A stretch of DNA of 17,877 nt from Pseudomonadota bacterium (GTDB lineage: Bacteria; Desulfobacterota; Desulfobacteria; Desulfobacterales; ETH-SRB1), in the NCBI GenBank assembly GCA_018897415.1, contig JAHIKR010000246.1, positions 1 through 17,877 of the forward strand, given 5' to 3'. Both the position numbers and the translations under genes were made by a program. This document shows, piece by piece, positions 14,897 through 17,877 of the stretch (position 1 is its first letter; each line of letters begins with the position of its first letter). Below the pieces are notes generated by a model. That model saw nothing but the letters and a program-made list of their open reading frames with translations. It had not been told where the DNA came from and made no database searches.

Positions 14897-15015
14897 AAAC
14901 TAACCAGCGGCGAATAGAGAGGAACAGCCTGACGGCAAGTTTCGAATAGTGTAAACAGCAATGATGTTCAAACCGCCACGTTTTTAGCCGTCTGCGTTTA
15001 GTGTCAGGTTAGTTT
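14897..15015 (-). other. attC-like integron recombination site after the 119-residue gene
   Basis: On the minus strand AAACTAACC opens and GGTTAGTTT closes a 119-bp segment, a perfect 9-bp outer pair. Inner arms GCAGACGGC and GCCGTCAGGC pair through GACGGC/GCCGTC with an imperfect shoulder. The stop codon of the 119-residue gene lies just inside the opening box. The core boxes AACTAAC and GTTAGTT each fit RYYYAAC/GTTRRRY at six of seven positions. Confidence 0.5.
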
Positions 15016-15363
15016 TTGTTTTGGTGATTTCATTTGAAACTCCTTATCTCCTTTTCCCTCATAGTTTGGAATGCTCAAAAAACCATCTACTTTTCCATCC
15101 TTTTCTATTAGAGTAAATACAGCATTTCTGTTTTTATTCTTAGAACCCGGGAAAATATTTTGAAATTTCGAATAACCAACAACTTGCCCCTTAAACGAAG
15201 CAACTTCTATTTTCACAGGTGTTTCACCTGTAACTTCAGCCTTTACCTTGAATGAAAATGAATTAATGAAATAACGTTCACCATTAATTTCCGCTGAAGT
15301 AGACACATCTGGAGTTATTTCCAGATCGAAAATAAATGATTTTCCCCTCTTTTCCTTTGGCAA
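15004..15363 (-). CDS. 119-residue unknown protein, 5' end possibly lost
   Basis: An open frame reading KSFIFDLEITPDVSTSAEI, then YFINSFSFKVKAEVTGETPV and ending KSPKQKLT. Alternating hydrophobic residues suggest a beta-rich fold; no signal peptide or cysteines. I do not recognise it. No ATG is available until near the C-terminus; the only start codon near the N-terminus is a TTG at 15363, with no ribosome binding site. The frame is open for six more codons until a TGA inside the adjacent REP-like element, whose end is 14 bp away. The gene may therefore have lost its start when that element inserted, or it may use TTG inefficiently. The stop codon sits in an attC-like box, so the gene was probably a cassette. 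Confidence 0.5.
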   Translation of the reverse strand: MPKEKRGKSFIFDLEITPDVSTSAEINGERYFINSFSFKVKAEVTGETPVKIEVASFKGQVVGYSKFQNIFPGSKNKNRNAVFTLIEKDGKVDGFLSIPNYEGKGDKEFQMKSPKQKLT

Positions 15364-15377
15364 TTTAAGAGGGAAAA

Positions 15378-15545
15378 GGGGTCAGGTCTGCCTTTGACCC
15401 TTATTAATACTGTCTTGTTTTTTCCCTATCTGTTTATTAATTTTTTTGTCACATTTTTTAAGCCTCGAAACTCCTTGATAATAGCGTCAATTCTACATTC
15501 TATTCTTATCTTTTATCCCCAAGGGTCAAACATAGATTTGACCCC
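15378..15545. mobile_element. REP/MITE-like element with 25-bp inverted ends
   Basis: The left end (15378-15402, GGGGTCA at its tip and TTTGACCCTT inside) and the right end (15521-15545) are inverted copies identical at 20 of 25 positions. Each end is itself a small palindrome (GGGTCA...TGACCC; the right one has perfect 8-bp arms). The 118 bp between them are AT-rich and hold no gene. Such short elements with self-palindromic GGGGTCA ends are typical of non-autonomous sequences moved by REP-associated (IS200-like) transposases; no transposase is in this window. Confidence 0.6.
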
Positions 15546-15604
15546 ATTCCTTCTTAAAGACTAAAAGATAATTTGCAGACGAAAACCAAGCAGAGCAAAA
15601 ATAT

Positions 15605-15643
15605 CACCGCTGGTACGCATTCCAGTGTATGTGATTGTTAGGT
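15605..15643 (-). other. Half attC-like site after the OLD nuclease gene
   Basis: On the minus strand ACCTAAC (15637-15643) fits the integron core RYYYAAC at every base and stands 19 bp after the OLD gene stop. It is followed by CACTGG (15622-15627) and CCAGCGGTG (15605-15613), a short pairing stem. No matching GTTRRRY box closes the site before the REP-like element, so it appears to be incomplete. Confidence 0.3.
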
Positions 15644-15662
15644 ATCCTTTTATTAAATATGT

Positions 15663-17606
15663 CTAACTTCCTTTCAGCAAGGTAATCTTTTCAACTATCT
15701 CTTCAAGAACAGTAATTTTTTTACCTTTAGCATAGACACTCTTGATAAACCTTGCAGCTGCCTCGGGATTTTTTAGGACAGTCGACGGCTTTTCATATCC
15801 CAATTCCTCAGCTATTTCTTCTCTTGTACTATCGAACAGTTCATCTACAGACTCCCTAAGTTCCGTTTCCAGCTTGTCATGGAATACAGCCCATTTTTCA
15901 TGTGTCTGTGTATTCGGAAAATCAACGATATCTACACCAGCCAGCCTCTGTAAAATTGCATTTGAAGTAATTGCTTTTTCTTTTTTTGTGTCAGTATGAC
16001 TCGAATCGCCGTCAAATATAAAGTAAGTTGGTATTTCCAGCCCCCGAAAGGCTACAACTGGACGATCTATATTATTCTTACCATCGGCTGGCACTATAAC
16101 AATTCCAAGGGCATCCCAGTTTTTATTAAGATGTTGCTGCACTGCCCAAAGCATTGCAACATCCGATAATCCCTCCACTACGACCACAACGTCTGCAAAA
16201 TATCCTTCATTAACTATAGACGTCATAACTGGCGTTGCATGGGCTACAAAACTTGTTTCAGTAAATATAGCGGGATCTTTCCCACTAATTTCAGCTAACC
16301 TTTCTGATGCTTCCTTTCGAGAATATTGCGTCACTTTTGTCTGAAGGACTTCAGTACCATCCACGGGACACTTTTTTGCAAGCCGTACTCTGTCAAATTG
16401 ATCAAGGTCGATAAAGTACGGGGAATGCGTGGCATAAAATATCTGTGTTCGAGGGTCAGCCTCTTCTGATGAGGGGGTTGTCAACTTCGTCATAACATTG
16501 GAGAGATATCTGCTTCTAGCAGGATGAAGGTAAAGCTCGGGTTCCTCAATAGCCAATATAAGATCAGGTAATCTTAGAGTCGCTGGCACTATTTCTGTCT
16601 CTCCAGTCGTAGCAGCTTCAGGGGACATATCTGTAACTGAAAGCTGTTGTAATAGAGCAAATATAAGAGCCCTTTGCAGTCCATGGCCGGTGTAACTGAT
16701 CGGGCATTTAAAGTTATCTTCAACTAAAGTTGCGATTGCCGGTGGAAGGTTTATCTTTGGTGGAACCACCTCGCCAAACACGAGGTCAATCTCTGCCCCC
16801 GGTGCATATTGGGCCAGAAGGCCGGTAATAATCCCTGCTAGCTTACCTAATTCTTCAAGATTGTCGGCACTATATACTTCTTGTACTCTTTTCTCAAATT
16901 CTTCATTAAGCTTTCTAACATCAGGTCGCTTATTAACACTTCGAGTTACGAGCACATCGATTAGTTGGAGTATAACCCCCTTACGATCAACTTCGGCTGC
17001 TGCATCACGAACAGCAGGTATAAGTACAAACCTCGTAAACTTATCTAGCTTTCCTCCTCCAATGTTTCGTGCCCCGATGAATTGCTGCGGAGTTTCAAAG
17101 GTTTCAAGCAGTCTTGGATGTGATGCCTCATACTCATCCATGGCGGTATCAGCATCAGCCGCCTTTGTTACTTTAGGACCAAGGCCCTCATATTTTCCAG
17201 AATCTACTAATTCATTATATTTTGACTTCTTAGGATTAGCCGCCTCCTTCCGAATCTCATAGAATTCAGGAATCTGCCTTGAAGCACCATAATACTTAGA
17301 GCCTCCAGAGTTTATTACTTTAGTTACAGTAAGCCTGTCATCCTTTATATGAGATTTAAACTCTTCTTTTTCATCATCCCGAAGGTTGCCATACGTTATA
17401 CGTATTTTTATTTCTGATTCTACTTCCTTGGCGAAATAGTCATATTCTGTAATCTGAGCGGCTAAGTTGTAAAAGACATCCAGTGCATACAGGACAGTTG
17501 ACTTGCCAGTACCATTTCGACCAATGATGGCCATGAGCTCATCACAATTAATGTCAATATTCTTAAGAGACCGAAAGTTTTCAATATGAATATTTTCTAT
17601 GATCAT
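15663..17606 (-). CDS. OLD-family ATP-dependent endonuclease (ABC ATPase plus TOPRIM)
   Basis: A 647-residue protein with the layout of overcoming-lysogenization-defect nucleases. MIIENIHIENFRSLKNI precedes Walker A GRNGTGKS (29-36). The ATPase head resumes with YTGHGLQRALIFALL (305-319, signature), LILAIEEPELYLHP (348-361, Walker B) and YATHSPYFIDL (391-401, H-loop). A TOPRIM domain follows: VVVVVEGLSDVAML (473-486, metal-binding E478) and FIFDGDSSHTDT (529-540, DxD at 532/534). It is larger than GajA, and no UvrD-like gajB follows, so class 1 OLD is the better label. OLD proteins act as DNA nucleases in phage exclusion. ATG at 17606 gives the intact leading motif; no clear Shine-Dalgarno. 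An attC-like half site follows the stop, which suggests it might be the first cassette of the array. Confidence 0.9.
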   Translation of the reverse strand: MIIENIHIENFRSLKNIDINCDELMAIIGRNGTGKSTVLYALDVFYNLAAQITEYDYFAKEVESEIKIRITYGNLRDDEKEEFKSHIKDDRLTVTKVINSGGSKYYGASRQIPEFYEIRKEAANPKKSKYNELVDSGKYEGLGPKVTKAADADTAMDEYEASHPRLLETFETPQQFIGARNIGGGKLDKFTRFVLIPAVRDAAAEVDRKGVILQLIDVLVTRSVNKRPDVRKLNEEFEKRVQEVYSADNLEELGKLAGIITGLLAQYAPGAEIDLVFGEVVPPKINLPPAIATLVEDNFKCPISYTGHGLQRALIFALLQQLSVTDMSPEAATTGETEIVPATLRLPDLILAIEEPELYLHPARSRYLSNVMTKLTTPSSEEADPRTQIFYATHSPYFIDLDQFDRVRLAKKCPVDGTEVLQTKVTQYSRKEASERLAEISGKDPAIFTETSFVAHATPVMTSIVNEGYFADVVVVVEGLSDVAMLWAVQQHLNKNWDALGIVIVPADGKNNIDRPVVAFRGLEIPTYFIFDGDSSHTDTKKEKAITSNAILQRLAGVDIVDFPNTQTHEKWAVFHDKLETELRESVDELFDSTREEIAEELGYEKPSTVLKNPEAAARFIKSVYAKGKKITVLEEIVEKITLLKGS

Positions 17607-17626
17607 AAGTTATTCATTGTGTCATT

Positions 17627-17655
17627 ATTATTGTTACCGAACCATTGATTGACAA
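17627..17655 (-). promoter_or_regulatory. Probable sigma-70 promoter for the OLD gene
   Basis: On the minus strand TTGTCA (17650-17655), 17 bp, then AATAAT (17627-17632); each box has five of six consensus bases. The start would fall near 17620, leaving a leader of about 15 nt before the ATG at 17606. It may serve the whole downstream array. Confidence 0.5.
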
Positions 17656-17676
17656 GCAAAGTTGCCTTGATATAAT
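17649..17676 (+). promoter_or_regulatory. Perfect-consensus sigma-70 promoter pointing out of the window
   Basis: On the plus strand TTGACA (17649-17654), 16 bp, TATAAT (17671-17676). Its -35 box overlaps that of the minus-strand promoter, so the two are divergent and would compete. No plus-strand gene begins within the remaining 200 bases. Confidence 0.5.
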
Positions 17677-17737
17677 GATATTAAAGGTATTTTCGGGCAT
17701 ATTTGCCTTGCCTTATTATCCTAACCCGGATAAACTG

Positions 17738-17802
17738 GAAATCCGAAGCACAAAACTCGAAACTCGAAACAAATCCAAATACTAAATGTTCAAATGTTCA
17801 AA
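17738..17802. repeat. Degenerate short direct repeats, intergenic
   Basis: AACTCGA occurs twice in direct succession (17755-17767) with a looser match before it, followed by two copies of AATGTTCAA (17785-17800). The pattern resembles low-complexity spacer repeats common between genes in some anaerobe genomes. Nothing else is recognisable from 17677 to the right edge. Confidence 0.35.
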
Positions 17803-17877
17803 ACTGTAGTAGCCGTCTTGAGCGTGATTAAATCTGCCTTCGGTGGACACTGTTGTTTTTGATTTTGAATTTTTGTC

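Noticed and set aside
15521..15545. Stem GGGTCAAA/TTTGACCC considered as a transcription terminator
   Set aside because: No run of T follows on either strand, and a second inverted copy at 15378-15402 fits an element end better.
15663..17606. OLD gene as gajA of a Gabija system
   Set aside because: No UvrD/PcrA-like helicase gene follows it in the window.

Overview
The window is about 17.9 kb of an AT-rich bacterial chromosome. Every gene I can support is on the minus strand, so the genome is read from right to left. The organism cannot be named from the sequence. The paired 25-bp GGGGTCA...TGACCC ends near 15.4-15.5 kb and the degenerate 'aaactcgaaac' intergenic repeats at the right edge remind me of Desulfobacterota and related anaerobes, but that is only an inference.

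Right part (17.9-10.2 kb): this looks like an integron-type cassette array without an integrase in the window. In transcription order it holds an OLD-family ATPase/TOPRIM nuclease (15663-17606), a half attC-like site and a 168-bp REP/MITE-like element, a 119-residue unknown protein with no ATG, a 1102-residue protein with an N-terminal phosphoribosyltransferase-like domain and a C-terminal class III nucleotide-cyclase-like domain, a GC-rich 248-residue zinc-ribbon protein, and a frameshifted N-terminal remnant of type I methylase hsdM. Three attC-like sites separate these genes (14897-15015, 11445-11548, 10558-10685). Two of them carry the single unpaired base typical of attC stems, and two overlap the stop codon of the preceding gene.

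Middle (9.83-10.2 kb): non-coding DNA with an array of four 10-bp near-palindromes spaced exactly 20 bp apart, small gene remnants, and a TATAAT box directly in front of the next operon.

Left part (9.83-0.89 kb): a compact, largely overlapping operon of six genes. It encodes a 922-residue DNA-binding protein (sigma-70 region-4-like plus repeated HARE-type winged helices), a PLD-nuclease/superfamily 2 helicase, a 58-residue protein, a DndD-like SMC ATPase, a 142-residue protein resembling a Dnd-associated family, and a radical SAM protein. Helicase, ATPase and small partner resemble phosphorothioation (Dnd)-linked restriction parts, but the dndA/B/C/E modification genes are not here. This operon is the best candidate for an undescribed defence or nucleic-acid-modification system. 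A 66-residue hypothetical gene and the start of a TIGR01777-family epimerase gene close the left edge; these look like ordinary chromosome.

Taken together the region reads as a defence island: a probable multi-gene system beside an array of single-gene defence-type cassettes and remains of a type I restriction locus.
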